The notes below the pieces were generated by a model. The model saw only the letters and a list, made by a program, of their open reading frames with translations. It made no database searches and was not told the DNA's origin. Positions 20,467-32,705 of a DNA stretch of 64,000 nucleotides are shown piece by piece (position 1 is the stretch's first letter; every line of letters starts with the position of its first letter). The translations under genes and the position numbers were made by a program. This DNA comes from Ephydatia muelleri (taxonomy: Eukaryota > Porifera > Demospongiae > Spongillida > Spongillidae): NCBI GenBank assembly GCA_013339895.1, contig JABACO010000024.1, positions 3,458,387 to 3,522,386 of the forward strand. The letters are read 5' to 3'.

Positions 20467-21107
20467 ATGTCAGGGTTCCAGTCATTGGCTGTGTATGACG
20501 TCAATACCCCCCAGATGAGCGGGAAGGCTCAGCAGGTGTATGCTGTGCTGCCCTCTGACGATACTAAGGAATACGACCAGTTGAAGGACGTGATCTTGAG
20601 ACGGTACGACATTATATGCATTAATGAAGAAATCTACAGACAGCGGTTTCGGGCGGCGATGAAGAGTAGCGAGGAGTCAAATTGTGAGTTGGCGGTGAGA
20701 GTGAAGTATCTAGCAGCGAAGTGGCTGAAGCAGCAGACCACGGTGGATGGCGTCACAGAGGCAATCTCTCAAGAACAGCTACTCAACACCTTACAAGCTA
20801 ATGTTTGGGTCTGGGTGCGAGAGCGAAAACCCAACAACATATGTCTGGAGGCGGGTCAGCTTGCTGACGACTACGCTCAAGCGAGGAAGCAGGCAGGAGG
20901 GGACTTAAGGAGCGAGGACTCCAGAAAAGGAGGCTGGGGTAAGCAGTCCAGCGCAGTTCAAGAGAAGGGGCGGGGCAGCGAGGAGCTCTCGAAGAAGGAC
21001 GAGGATGGAAAGAGCCAACCCTACAGTAAAGGACCAAGGTGCTTTTCTTGTCATCAGCACGGACATGTTGCAAGTAGGTGCTCTAGCAAAGTGGCTATGT
21101 ACGGGGG
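20467..21107 (+). pseudogene. Gag (SCAN-like capsid region and zinc knuckle)
   Basis: ORF beginning MSGFQSLAVYDV. The capsid part has MSGKAQQVYAVLPSDDTKEY and VILRRYDI, a pattern shared by SCAN-related gypsy gags (GKAQ-AY-LP, LK--IL-RYDI). WVRERKPNNICLEAGQLADD follows. A nucleocapsid CCHC knuckle, CFSCHQHGHVASRC (C-x2-C-x4-H-x4-C), sits at the end. The N-terminal part of gag is missing, so the copy is 5'-truncated. The frame continues 19 codons into the inserted element before stopping. Confidence 0.8.
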
Positions 21108-21663
21108 CGTCAAGCGAATACCATTCTGGACTTTGATTCTTCATTCTACACAGAAGCTTTCTTAAAATATTGTGACCCATTAATGTCACTAATTCGTTTA
21201 CTATGTCATGAGACATGAACTTTCCCTCCTTAACCCAATGTTTCAGTATAGCGCTATTCACAGTCCACACTGAGAGCAACTGAGGTAAATTGCCTTCGTT
21301 TTCAGAATGTCCTCTTAATGCAATGCCCTGACGCAGAATGAATTTCATTGCTGACAGCTGGTTTAGCAAACCCAATCTTCGATCTGCCAAAATCTTGGCC
21401 GATTCATTACTCAGTTGCTGGGCTACTGTTGGTCTGCTAACAGTGCTCCATATCAAAATAGCTTCACTATGGGATGCTGAGGTATCATGCGTTAAAAATT
21501 TCTCAAGTGCTTTCTTAATGTTATCAAATCCGCTTAGTAAATGCATCGTCACATTTATTTGCAACTTGCAAAAATGTGTTATGTGACAATATCGGCAATA
21601 CAAACAAAACACCTTTTTGTCAGGCACAACGTAATCCATGAATATTTTTGGTACCACAAACAT
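21108..21663 (-). pseudogene. hAT transposase-like fragment (DUF4371/ZMYM-type)
   Basis: The minus-strand frame contains KVFCLYCRYCHITHFC, GFDNIKKALEKFLTHDTSASHSEAI, then QLSAMKFILRQGIALRGH and NEGNLPQLL. This pattern (short BED-like Cys motif, F-W/I-KA-EKF--H--S--H, then FL--Q-IALRGH-E---N) is typical of the N-terminal half of hAT transposases of the DUF4371 group. The catalytic and dimerisation parts are absent. The frame runs on into antisense gag by chance. Confidence 0.7.
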
Positions 21664-22503
21664 GTAAAATACCTTCCAATTTTAGAAATTTGCTGAAAAA
21701 TCGCTTTCTGTTTAGGCTGAACGCTTCCATTTCATTACTACAGCATACGGCTGAGCACCCAACAAACCCGTTGTATCGTGTCACTTATTATTGCAGCACT
21801 CTGTCCAGGTCCACTGACGCATCAGTGACTTGAGCCACAGGTACACATGTTGTTTCTTGTTGTGCAATTATACCGATACTACATGTTGTATTGCAATTGA
21901 TCGTACGCTGACTCCTTTTTGGTGTTGCTCCTTCTGGATTTTTTTCAACTTCCGACCAGGCATCACTCAACAAAACTTGTCGCCACTTCATTGGCATCAA
22001 ATTAAAGTAATGCGTCTCGGGAACAAAACACAGGTCAGAATCACAGCTGTAGATAATAAGCCTTTTAAAGCCTACCAGTAGGATAATAGAATAAATCGCC
22101 AAATCCGATGCGGCAACGAACTCCGGGACAGCAAGTTGAATCTCACACTTCAGTTGACAAACTGGACAAAAACACCTCAGTACTACTCCTAAATGCAGCG
22201 GCGAACCAGAACAAACTTAACAGCTAAAGGCAAAGCAGAACGAATCTCACAGAACTTAACACCGAACACACGAGCGAATGATGAATACGGCACGTTTTTA
22301 ACACATTGCCCGTTCACTCGCACTTCATATTCTATAGCTATCGTACTGTGTATGTTAATTGGGCCCCGCTCCCCCGTATTAGGCCCGTAACGGTATCCGC
22401 TAAATCTAGCGATGGGAATCCAACAACCGACAATAATTAGATACTGATACGGCAGTATACGATCGATCGTATATTGTCATAATTTAAATTTGGGGACCTT
22501 GCG

Positions 22504-22535
<32 letters not shown>
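22504..22535 (+). repeat. 32-C homopolymer tract
   Basis: Thirty-two consecutive C at the right border of the hAT-like insert. It is prone to slippage and sequencing error, so the insert boundary here is uncertain. Confidence 0.97.
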
Positions 22536-22538
<3 letters not shown>

Positions 22539-22550
22539 CCTGATAGGACT

Positions 22551-22933
22551 GGGACGATAAGCGGGAAGTTAGTGCACGACATAATTCTGGATACGGGAGC
22601 TTCGAAGACTATTATTAGGATAGACCTAGTTCCTAAGGGGAAGATGCTAGATAGATGTGTGGAGATCAAGTGTGCGCATGGGGACGAAACTACATAACCT
22701 TTAGCAGACGCAAAGGTTTGCATAGACGGGAAAGAGTACTACATAGAGGCAGCAGTTTCAGACAGGTTACCAGTGTCAGTACTATTGGGGAGGAAAACAT
22801 TGGGGACGATGCCGCGGAAGCTGCGCGAATGGTACGCAAAGGAGGGGCAAGAGACACGATGGCTGTAACTACCAGAGCTCAGGCGAAAGAGAAAGAAAAG
22901 CAGGAGTTCGTGCTTAGAAGAAAAGAGATATAG
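22551..22933 (+). pseudogene. Ty3/gypsy aspartic protease and linker
   Basis: Frame 22551 reads GTISGKLVHDIILDTGASKT, where DTGAS is the retropepsin active site, and later DRLPVSVLLGR, the flap-distal LLG motif. A TAA in the middle (about 22695) and a frameshift near 22795 break it. The following frame ends with AVTTRAQAKEKEKQEFVLRR, a basic linker found after protease in related elements. Confidence 0.8.
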
Positions 22934-23122
22934 AAGATGGTACTGTTTCCACTTCCTGGAGATGCTGGAGGCAACAAGACCGATCTATTACTGACCTGGG
23001 GAGTCAAGCATCATAGAGCAGTACCAGGAAAGCGAAAAAGCAGTGGAGTCTGATGGAAAACGGCAGGAATGTCCGGGAGTGGATTCCGAAAATGATTTGT
23101 TCCTACTTAACGAGCAAGAGCA

Positions 23123-24033
23123 ATAAAAAGATAGGAAAGGAAGCCTGAACATCTCTGCTGCCGAGCTGCGGGAGCTGCAGAACAAGGACGAGTCACTGGC
23201 GTGCGTGAGGGAGGCTCTGGAAAGTGGCTGTCCAGAGGAGGTAACTTGTTATGTGAGGAAGGAGAGGCTGATAATGCGCTGTTGGAAGCCAAAGAATCAC
23301 GTTTCAGATGGGGAGGAGGTACTTCAATTGGTCCTTCTCAAACCAATGTCGAGAGGCAGTTCTGCGACTGGCACATGAAATACCTCTGTCGGGACATCTG
23401 GGCAAAAAGAAGACAGTAGAGAGGGTTTTACGACGATTCTATTGGCCAACGTTGCATCGGGATGTGGTTGAATGGTGCAGAACCTGTCCAGAATGCCAGA
23501 AGACTTCCTGGGCGTCCCGTTACAGCAAGGCTCCCTTGATTCCATTGCCTATTGTGGAGGAACCGTTTTCCCGTATAGTGAGGGACAACGTAGGCCCTCT
23601 CCCTCGAAGCAGATCTGGCAACAAGTTTATTCTGGTGGTGTGTGATTACGCAACCCGATATCCTGAAGCTATGCCACTGAAGTCCACCATAGCAGAACAT
23701 GTGGCAGAGGAGTTAATAATTCTCTTTGCAAGGGTAGGAATTCCTCAAGAGATCCTAACGGATCAAGGAGCCAGCTTCACGTCCAGTCTGTTAGTAGAAC
23801 TCTATAGGCTTTTAAAAGTGAAGCCCATTCGTACAAGTCCATACCATCCACAGACTGACAGCCATGTAGAAATATTCAACGGCCCACTCAAGTCCATGCT
23901 GCGGAAGGCAGCTACAGAGGATTGGGATAAGTTGATCCCCTACCAGTTATTCACGTACAGGGAGGTCCCTCAAGCCTCCACGGGTTTCTCGCCATTCCAA
24001 CTTGTGTACGGGCGACAAGTCAGAGGCCGCTGA
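23123..24033 (+). pseudogene. Ty3/gypsy integrase (element B)
   Basis: An N-terminal segment, NISAAELRELQNKDESLACV (from about 23141), continues in one frame to about 23320 and then shifts. From 23340 the frame gives the zinc finger HEIPLSGHLGKKKT ... WCRTCPECQK, then Asp in VRDNVGPLPR, Asp in LTDQGASFTSS and Glu in DSHVEIFNGPLK, so the D-D-E residues are present. FQLVYGRQVRG follows, and the frame stops at 24033 by a one-base shift. A serine replaces the usual glycine before the glutamate motif. Confidence 0.85.
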
Positions 24034-24101
24034 ACGTACTTAAAGAAGAGTGGAAAGCGAGTAAGAGGGCAAGTGAGAGCGTTGTCTCTTATGTCCTGGG
24101 G

Positions 24102-24482
24102 GTGCATGAGAAACTCGAAAAGATGTCAGTTATCGTACGGCAGAACCTGGAAACGGCACAGAAAGTGCAGAAGACCTGGTATGATAAGAACGTAAGGCAG
24201 CGGGAGTTCAATGAAGGGGACGAGGTCCTGGTACTACGGCCGCCGTCTAAAAGCAAGCTATTAGCAAGTTGGCAGGGGCCCTATCCAGTTCAGAGAAGAG
24301 TCTCTGAATTTGCGTATGAAGTGGACATGACGGATAAAAAGAAGCGAAAGAGAATCTTCCACGTCAATATGTTGAAGACGTGGGCGCGTCCCAAGATTGA
24401 AGTGTGCAGCTTGGCGGAAGAAACTTCTCCTATTGAAGGATATGAAGAAGAGTGCTTACCACTCTGGGAGGGCGGATCTTGA
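24102..24482 (+). pseudogene. Integrase C-terminal tail of element B
   Basis: Begins KLEKMSVIVRQNLETAQKVQ. It contains YDKNVRQREFNEGDEVLVL, then LLASWQGPYPVQRRV (GPY/F-type module) and FHVNMLKTWARP, and an acidic stretch ending LPLWEGGS. These are the standard post-catalytic integrase segments. The acidic tail and W-E-GG ending suggest an element whose RT would follow, but TGA at 24480-24482 and loss of similarity end the copy. Confidence 0.75.
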
Positions 24483-27026
24483 AAATAACTTGAAATACAT
24501 GGAACAGCTATGGGTGTGCTGTGTAGATATCTATCATTGTGCAATCAATGAACTGGTAAGAAAACGGTTGCTAAACACATGTGAAGACAAAACTGTCACT
24601 TTTTGTTAATGGATTAAGCTGAAATGAGTCTGGTAAAAAATAGCATAGGCACTGCTTTAGCTTGCTGTTTCAGAGAATAAGATAGGTGGTGACTGTGCTG
24701 TGTGTGCATATTTATTGTAATGTCATGTAAGATCATTTTAAACCACATTCTTGGAGTAGGCAAAGAGTGGGCAAATGGTATTTGTAGAGCGCTTTGTTTT
24801 TTACTGTAGAAGGTACAGAAAGATTTTTACCATAGTATTGTGGGGCAACTGCCTACATAAAATCTTAGATTTAGGTATTGTTTCCAATAGTGCAGTAATA
24901 GCTGCTGTGCATTGAATATTACAGACACATGCAAAGAATGAAAAAAGAACTAAATGCAAAAAAAAAACTACACTATACACCTTATGTCTAAGAGATGTTG
25001 AATCTTTATGCAGATACCCAGATTCACCATCTCCTAGCCCTAAAGCTGTTTAATTCGAAATAGCATGCGGTGATTTAAATATACATAGATCAAGAATCTG
25101 AATGATTGAAAAAAGTGCAGTTTAGAAATAATTTTTACATCTACATGTATGTGATTAAACACAAAGAATCTTACAATTTGAGATGATCAAACTTCCTAAT
25201 CCATTAAAACATTGAAATTAATCACTGACTTATGAAAACTAGCAACTAATACAATCTGTGGTCACGAATTTAGTGGGCCTTGCTGTAGCTTACAATCAAA
25301 TTGATTCCATCACTCCATAACTACTTACCATTATTAATATGATGCTAAATAACTGAATTTAATAATGAATTACTTGTTTGGTATTTTCAATTGGAAGACA
25401 AAGGATTGGATTTCATTGTATTGACCTCAGCAAGGTGATTTATGACATCATCCTTTCAAATTAATGTTAGCATAAACAAATTTATAGAATATGGATCATG
25501 TAATACATGTAAGTAAACTAAATCATTACCATCACAAATCATGCCAAATATTCAACATGATCCAACTAGTGTTAATAAATACATGTATTAGCTGTCAATC
25601 TACATGTATAAATAAGTCAATCCTCAGATAGCCTCAATAGTTAGTTATAATATTATTTTGACTGAGTTGATGAACAAATCGATTATTATTATCATAAATT
25701 TAAATACAGTAATGTATCAAATTTTTTTCGTTTCATGATGATACTGAAATCACCATTATTAGTGCAATTTATTACAATTACTGTCATTGTTTTACTGTTG
25801 ATTTTAATCGACTAATCTTTATTAAGTTGGGTTCATTTTTATTATTTTCCTAACAAGTGCCTATTGTAGAGTAAATGCATTTGACTATTATTAGCACTAG
25901 GATACAAAAAGTGTTCACAACTGCAATAATTGTTCCGATTTGTATGTGTACCAAATGATGGACACCTCAGGATGGTCACTACCAAATCAGGCTAATATGC
26001 TAACTTCATGCGAACAGGCACACAACAGGTGAGACAGAAAAATGACGCATGGTGTAATGTAACAGTTACGCAAAAGCAAACAAAACCATACACTGAGAGT
26101 GTAAAATATGCCTCTATTCAAGGCATGGCTATCTATAAGAACATTATCAGTTTCATAGAGCTTATTGCCATCTCATTGGCAACATAAATTACTTTTGCCA
26201 GGAAATGCCAATAAATGGAAGTTTAGTAGCGAATGGTTTTAAGCACCATAAACTGTTTCTGCAAAACATGTATACCATACTTATTGTTTTGCAACCACCA
26301 AATCAAAGCACAAGTGCAAGACCATGTAAATATTGCCATAGTCACAAAGTAATTAACCTTACCTCTACTTTGTTCATGAGAGTGTACCTAACAATGGATT
26401 AGACAATGGAAAATTATTGAAAAGTACATCTGCACATGCTCCAAGAAAAAACAAATGTTGTGGTCAAGATGCTTGGAGTAGGATAGAAAGACCTTTTACT
26501 AGTGAAAGTCACACATTTTGTTTTAAAGTTACAAGCCCTTGACGAAATGTCACAGAGAGACACTACAAAAATAAACAAATTACAACTGAATGACTAACTA
26601 TCATATAATGAAATACTTTCAGGAGTTACAGCAAAGAAGTTACAGTGCTCACAAGTTACGTGAATTTGACCACCTCTGATATGGAAAAGACAACTATGTA
26701 TGATATCCTAATAAATAACTTCACTATGTATAACAATATAATCACTTGGATATCATGAAACACAACACAAATGAAACGAGTGATAATTCACAGCTTACAA
26801 AAGAAAAACCATGTAGCCAATTATGATGGTCAAGTTATACCTTTATTCAAGTTAACCCCCCCCCACCCCGTCTAGTTCTTTGCCTGAGTGACATCAGCAG
26901 TAAAAGGTCCATTACATGGCAATCATGGTATAAAAGGTTGAGAACAAACAAATTCACAAATGTACTGACTGTATAGATGGCATTGGTAATTTTGCAGATT
27001 GCCTAATGGTCTAATGTGCATCTCAC
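24483..27026 (-). other. Intron sequence, no gene seen
   Basis: AT-rich, with no coding similarity or clear repeat apart from a short poly-C run near 26855. Confidence 0.5.
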
Positions 27027-27107
27027 CTTGCTTTGGAAAGCTTTCAATACTTCTATTATTTCATTGTGACCTTTTATCACTGCTATGTCCAGGGCGGTTT
27101 TCCCATT
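27027..27107 (-). CDS. Ankyrin exon, C-cap class (cassette nearest ROCO)
   Basis: 27 codons, phase 0 at both ends; acceptor AG, donor GTGAGA. It encodes NGKTALDIAVIKGHNEIIEV and a short basic end, the form typical of a final ankyrin repeat (GKTALDIA, no trailing GA-N). It is more diverged from the other C-cap exons than they are from each other. Splicing to the ROCO exon at 19213 would keep the frame. Confidence 0.85.
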
Positions 27108-29884
27108 CTGAAGAATGCAAATTGTATGACATCACTCATATGGGTGTTGTTACTGTTACTACAAAATGAATCTTTGTGCATTTTATTTGGTAGTAGTAAT
27201 GGCAACTGGATAACTAATATTCTTATGTAAGCCGATGGCTATTGTAAAGGTTTAGAGCACATTAAATATACAAGAACTTTGCTGACATACAAGTACCCAT
27301 ATGAGTGTAGTATTCTAAATATAGATGTGACTAACGTGGTGGGAGGTCCTGCAACTAAGGGTCTAAAAATGATTGCACATGTTTCATATGACAAAGAGAT
27401 ACCCACAAATTTCAGGGCAAGTAGCAGAATGGCTGGACTGTACATATAAATGATGCATGCAATAACCCTTCCCGGCAAATAATAAAGAAAGGTTGCAAAG
27501 CTCATTAGAAATGACTAGTTGTACATTAATCTAGCCCAAATGATATGCATCCAAACACTGCATTATGCACAGGAGGTATTTTCTGCACTGCTACAGCTGT
27601 TAACTGACCTCACATCAGATAGTCTCTTATTATAATCATTTAGGCGACTCCATAATTAAATTAGTGACTTGGCATACCAAACTGTCTATACTGTGGAAGC
27701 ACTTCTATTTTAGTATTATACATATACATGTGCAATGCCATTGGGATCCACAAATATTATCTTACTTCTCATGCACAAAGTCATTGGGTGCATATTGTGC
27801 CTAGAAGTTCATTCTTTAAAATACATAGTGTCAGTGATTATAACCATAGTTTCCATGAAACGGAACCTGACGCATAGATTTTAATGTTTGAGTGTACATG
27901 TAATGCTTGTGTTGAAATGTATAGCTAATGAAAATTCAGAGCCTTACAACTCCATGACAAATACTCTGATTCTACGTGCACAAGAAGCAGCGTGTAGAGG
28001 ACGTTTCAGACTTCTAGAATATCAAAAATTTGGAATTTTTAATATGTCCTTTTATCTCTGATTTTATTCATGCGCATGACCTCTTTCATGTTTCATGCGA
28101 CCACTCCGTCATCTGCCACATGTCATTGCTACTCCATATAAATTATTACATGATCCACCATGTTGATGCCCAGGTTTTACGAATAAATCATGTGATGAAA
28201 AAGGTAAATTGTGGCTGTTTACTATATTCGTTGCTTGTGGGTTGTTTGCTAGTTGTGCCAAATGCTACATGTACATTGTAGAAAGTACTTGTGGCAGCCT
28301 CCCAAGGCCTACTGTTCCTCGCTAGCTGGACTTAAAGAGTTTAGCGTTGGGTTTTGAGATGATTTGTTTATCGATTCCATGAGCATCATTTGAGGGAGCT
28401 TTACATTTGATAGCCAGCTCGAAAAGCAAAAGGTTGAAATAATAGTGGCTAAGAAAAAAGTGGGGTGGGGGGACCATTTTTAGCAGAGGGGGACCATTTG
28501 TAGCAGAGGGGGACCATGGGTGTGACCATGACAGTCCAGAGGGGACTATCTGTAGTGCCATGTGGTCCAGCCAGAGCAGTATACTTCATGTACATTTCTG
28601 GCTTCATAATCAATCAGCATCATTAGTCAGATATAGGTCAGAAATAAGGTACCAGTACTTTAAATCAATTGATTTATTTCTTCGGTGTTGTGGATACTGA
28701 TTTTCAGTCCCCCTATGCAACAAAATCATAGCTAGTGTAGATCTTGTAGATCTTACTTCCTTCCTAAAACTTGAGTCGATGAAAGCAGAGAGTGCTCAAT
28801 TGAAACACTACCAACTGGCATACTGAGAACGATTGTGAAGACTCCTACTAATTGGTGACACAGCCAGGTTCTGTTAAGCATGCAGCCAACAGGGATTAAA
28901 TCTCCATTTATTTCTAGAAGGAAACTTAAATGCAGCAGGCTTCTTCCATGTGTTAGCTGGATGATAAGCATAAACTGTTTTGTATCCCTGAAGCCTCACT
29001 TTCATTGCTACATTTGCCAAACAACAATGCTATTACCAATAGAACACTCATCAGACATTGAAACACCTAGAGGGGCAGTTGCTTCCTTTTTATTTTATAT
29101 TGGGGCTCTGTCCTTCACCTGTACTTGACTATAGTGGCTGATAAACACAAAGCTATGTGGCCACTGTCTATTCACAATCAAGCCGGTGTCCACTCAGAAT
29201 TAACAACTTACAATAATTAAGGCGTGCACACAGTCAAATATTTGGCTCATGTACTGTATTTAGCACAAAACTCAGCACAGCAAATTTAACTGACCTACGA
29301 GATAGACCATACATGTGTCAATATTGTATCTACCATCATCGATGCACACATTTATCCACTGTTGCCATTGCAAGGTGTAACACCAAAACACTTGTTTGAC
29401 GTGCACATCTTTAGTATATTATCACCCTCCCATCATCCATCCCTCCATTACCACTATCCATTCCACGCTTATAAATGCACATTAAATGATTTCCACCATT
29501 GCCACCTTAAATAGAAATATGGAAAGGACAACAATTCAAATACTGTCAAAAACAAAACCTAGTCATTGTGGGATGTGCTGAAAGGATGGAGAAGGGAGGA
29601 GAGTCTATATTAATGCCTCCATATTGAAAGAAGTGTACATTTATAGTACATCATCACCACTCCATCATCCACCTCATCCATCACCGCTACCATTACTTTG
29701 CATGTATATTTGCTTCACAAAGCTTACACATCACCATCTTACTGTAATGTATACAATTCCACTCTTAATGTATATCATGATCCACACATACCTGGATCAA
29801 AAGGCATTTTTAATGAACTGAACTAAACCCCTCAAGTGAAAATCAAGTTTACTATACAACAAATCATGTTTAAATCTTCCCAAC
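27108..29884 (-). other. Intron with short GGGGGACC repeats
   Basis: No exon recognised. Positions 28455-28520 hold three copies of a roughly 20 bp unit, GGGGGACCATTTGTAGCAGA. Positions 27840-28020 resemble other introns of this locus. Confidence 0.5.
28455..28520. repeat. 20-bp tandem repeat, three copies
   Basis: Units of GGGGGACCATTT(T/G)TAGCAGA in direct order; the last copy is interrupted. Confidence 0.85.
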
Positions 29885-29983
29885 CTTTGCAGTGTGATTG
29901 ACATTAGCTCCTGCTTCAATGAGTGACTTCACTATTTCAAGATGTCCATTCTGACTTGCAACAATCAAAGGACTTGCATCATC
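29885..29983 (-). CDS. Ankyrin exon, middle class
   Basis: 33 codons, phase 0-0, acceptor TTGTAG, donor GTTGGG. It encodes DDASPLIVASQNGHLEIVKS and then LIEAGANVNHTAK, a full canonical repeat. It is the middle unit of the cassette whose N-cap is at 32330 and C-cap at 27027. Confidence 0.88.
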
Positions 29984-32329
29984 CTACAATACAAATACAA
30001 ATACAAATCCCATCATTAACCCAGAGATTATTCTACTTCATTCTTTATGGAGCTCCTGCATAAATATGACAGGAGCAAAACACATAAATGGTATATTCAC
30101 TCTTCAAAACATGCACACAAATGAATGGGAATGTAGGACAAAGGACAGCGGGATGGCACACCCAGTTAGCCTTTGAAAAATACTGTCCTTGTGGCACGTG
30201 ATGAAAGAATGGGGGAGGTGCCTCCATATACACATTTATGACGTTACCAATAAACAATGCATATACTATGGAGAATGCAATATTCTATTGTCATCACATG
30301 GCTATTGGAAATATGCACAGGGGTTGCTTATTAAACATAATGACATAACTGTGTTGTAATACACTATGATAGACATATACCTAATTCACGTGCAGATGAA
30401 ATGTTTTATACGCCCATGATCTTGTAGCCACAAATACATAGCACGCATACACACTCATGTGTATGATACAGTGAATAGTACAGAGCATATAATGCCACAT
30501 CTCCCCTATAGAAAACAATGAATAATTATATTCATGTACTTGGGTACTGTCAAACAGTACTTCCATTAATACATGAGTAACACATTTATCAGCATCTCTC
30601 ACTTCCCCATTTAGTTGTTCAATTGAGTATCTTCATATACTGTATCGTGCAATATCGTACTGTACACATACATGTACATGTATTCATTTGTTGGTTGTAG
30701 AATCAGAATAATAACACTTAAGACTTGTTGCATTGGGGGACATACAGAGAAACATTTTTTTCAACAATACATTCTTTCTATGGATCAGTGCGTTTGGTGT
30801 GTCACTTGTGTTGTAATATTGGCTTTCATTAGCAATGATAGAATTAGTTGAATGTCTTAACTTGCTTATCTTTCCTCTTCATCATCCTTTATTTATAATA
30901 GCTTCCTACAACAACATGTCATGAAGTAAACATCACTTACACCAGATGTGCTATATTCACGTCAGCAACTGTTCACAATAAGCACATACTACAACATTAT
31001 GATGACCATCCTCTATGCCAAATCCACTGCTGTTCATCAATGCAGTGAACAGAGCGGATCCAGTACAAGGCGTAGTGTGTACATAGTTTTATGTGACCTG
31101 CTGAAGTATGATGGCACTACACACCATTTGTGTATGGATAACGTTCATACTGTCACACTCACTTCAGTAGAAGTACTGAGTTAAAGTGGAAGTGTGACGC
31201 TAATTTTTCAAGCTGGCTTATAATAATTAGGACAACTTCTGAAAATAATAACACGGAAAGTTCTCTATCTCTTCCCTCAACCTGAGCCAACCTCTTCCTC
31301 ACACCCTCCCTTATTACACCCTATCTCACCACCTCCGTACCTGATCTTCCACACCCTTTTCTTATCACAACCACACCCACCTCACAAAACCCTCCATTCC
31401 CATCATCCTTCCTCACATTCACCCTCCCCATATCCTCTCTTAGCATGCTCCCCAATCACATGGTAGGATCACTGGATAAACTGGTCACACCACCAAACTA
31501 TCAGGCAAGATAATTGGGGAGAGAATATCTTTATTGATGTCATGTGTCTATTGTACATGTACATGTATTCTGCAATTGGTGGGACATTTTAGACATTCAA
31601 AGCCACTTCTCAAAAATATTTAATGTAACCAATGGGTTTAACAAACCACTCGGAAAATAAGTCTTCAGACAGAACAGAGATGAAATGGTAGTCTGACAAA
31701 ATGTATGTTCATGTTTGTACACGAGTTTGATTTTGAGTAGTAATGAAATTTAGACAACAAATTCATTTGCAAAGCAACAGCCATGTGAAAAGGAAACGAC
31801 AGTCTAGGACCTTTACAGAAGGTAATATTATATACACACTTGGTTATCTTGAATAGTTGGTCTCAATATACTACTTGAGAAGTCCATACAATTTATTCTG
31901 CTTGATAAACAATTTTCATAATCAGTTATAAGCTTTGGGATGTGATATCCATGTATCAGTGATGACAGAGGTTAGTGTTGAGCACAACAGATGTGACATA
32001 TCAACGTGAGTATGTGGGAGAAGTGAGCATGACAAGGAGCATAAAAGAACTTATTTGTATTTCATTTCAATTCCATCCTTTCTATGAGGCACCATTGATT
32101 CCCAATCTGTATAATATGAAATTGTATTCACATTAGTGTGGTGCCTTGATGCCTCATTCCTCCAATATATTAATCTACTTAGTGCTGCAGAAAAGTCATT
32201 TCATTGAAGTGTGTTACAGGCTACATGGAACCATGACAGAGACTGGAGAAACCTATTGTACCCGACCCATTCGAAAGAGCATGTGGCTTTCAGTGAAGGT
32301 AAGTGAAAAGACAGACTGGATACATTTAC
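29984..32329 (-). other. Intron with pyrimidine-rich tract
   Basis: No exon recognised. Positions 31262-31445 form a CT-rich stretch of CACACCCTCCC-like units, which recurs at 45545-45770, 47985-48140 and 50205-50350 and so marks copies of the same ancestral intron. Confidence 0.55.
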
Positions 32330-32431
32330 CTGATCTGTTACATTCATGTCCACATTACCCTTCGTCACAATTCTTCTCACAGTGGCTATGTCTCCATTAC
32401 GTGCAGCCGAGAGCAGTATTGTTGCTGCTGC
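32330..32431 (-). CDS. Ankyrin exon, N-cap class
   Basis: 34 codons, phase 0-0, acceptor CATGCAG, donor GTAAAT. It encodes LLSAARNGDIATVRRIV ... VDMNVTDQ, the form of a first repeat (no GxTPLH opening, AA--GD---V). Intron sequence immediately upstream is nearly identical to that before 40044 and 46947. In this copy a continuous frame from ATG (MRDIIVPHMQ) also runs into the exon, so an initiating exon is possible. Confidence 0.82.
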
Positions 32432-32584
32432 CTGCATGTGTGGAACAATAATGTCCCTCATAAGTACAGTGTAGATCAAATCCAACATGTGACATGCCTC
32501 ACATGTCTGTACGCAATAGACACAACCTACAACATATGAGGGTCAGAGGAGGAAGAGATAATGCACAGAACTACAAAGACTGTA

Positions 32585-32705
32585 GCAATGCCCATGTGTG
32601 TGATCATGTGACATGCAGTGAATATTTACATGATCATGTGACATGCAGTGCCCATATGCGTGATTATGTGATATGCAATACCCATATACGTGACCACGTG
32701 ACATA
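32585..32705. repeat. Minisatellite, about 30-35 bp units
   Basis: Four imperfect copies of (T/C)GTGA(T/C)CA(T/C)GTGACATGCA plus CCCATAT/GTG. A related but shorter array lies at 47100-47190 at the same position relative to an N-cap exon. Confidence 0.8.

Larger units (their letters stand above)
21103..22540 (-). mobile_element. hAT-like insertion inside gypsy element B
   Basis: About 1.4 kb of unrelated sequence separates gag from protease. Its ends show short inverse similarity: GGGGGCGTCAAG at about 21103 and CTTGCGCCCCC at about 22497. The right end merges with a 32-C tract. It carries a minus-strand transposase-like exon. Clear target duplications were not seen. Candidate upstream exon sequence at 21788-22102 (minus) is not recognisable. 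Confidence 0.55.
20467..24482 (+). mobile_element. Ty3/gypsy element B with Gmr1-like gene order, truncated
   Basis: The plus-strand order is gag (20467-21107), an insertion (about 21108-22540), protease (22551-22790), linker, integrase (23130-24033), then a chromatin/GPY-type tail (24102-24482). RT and RNase H do not lie between protease and integrase. Gmr1-type Ty3 elements have PR-IN-RT-RH order, and the tail here (HVNMLKTW..., acidic, ...LPLWEGG) resembles the stretch that precedes RT in them. RT itself is cut off at 24482. No LTR was found. It is antisense to the host gene, within an intron. Confidence 0.7.

Noticed and set aside
20806..20825. GGGTCTGGGTGCGAG resembles the end of the 9-bp-TSD transposon family
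   Set aside because: It encodes the conserved WVRER part of gag, so the similarity is chance.
20905..21663. Apparent 252-aa minus-strand protein
   Set aside because: Only 21108-21663 is hAT-like; the rest is antisense gag read through by chance.
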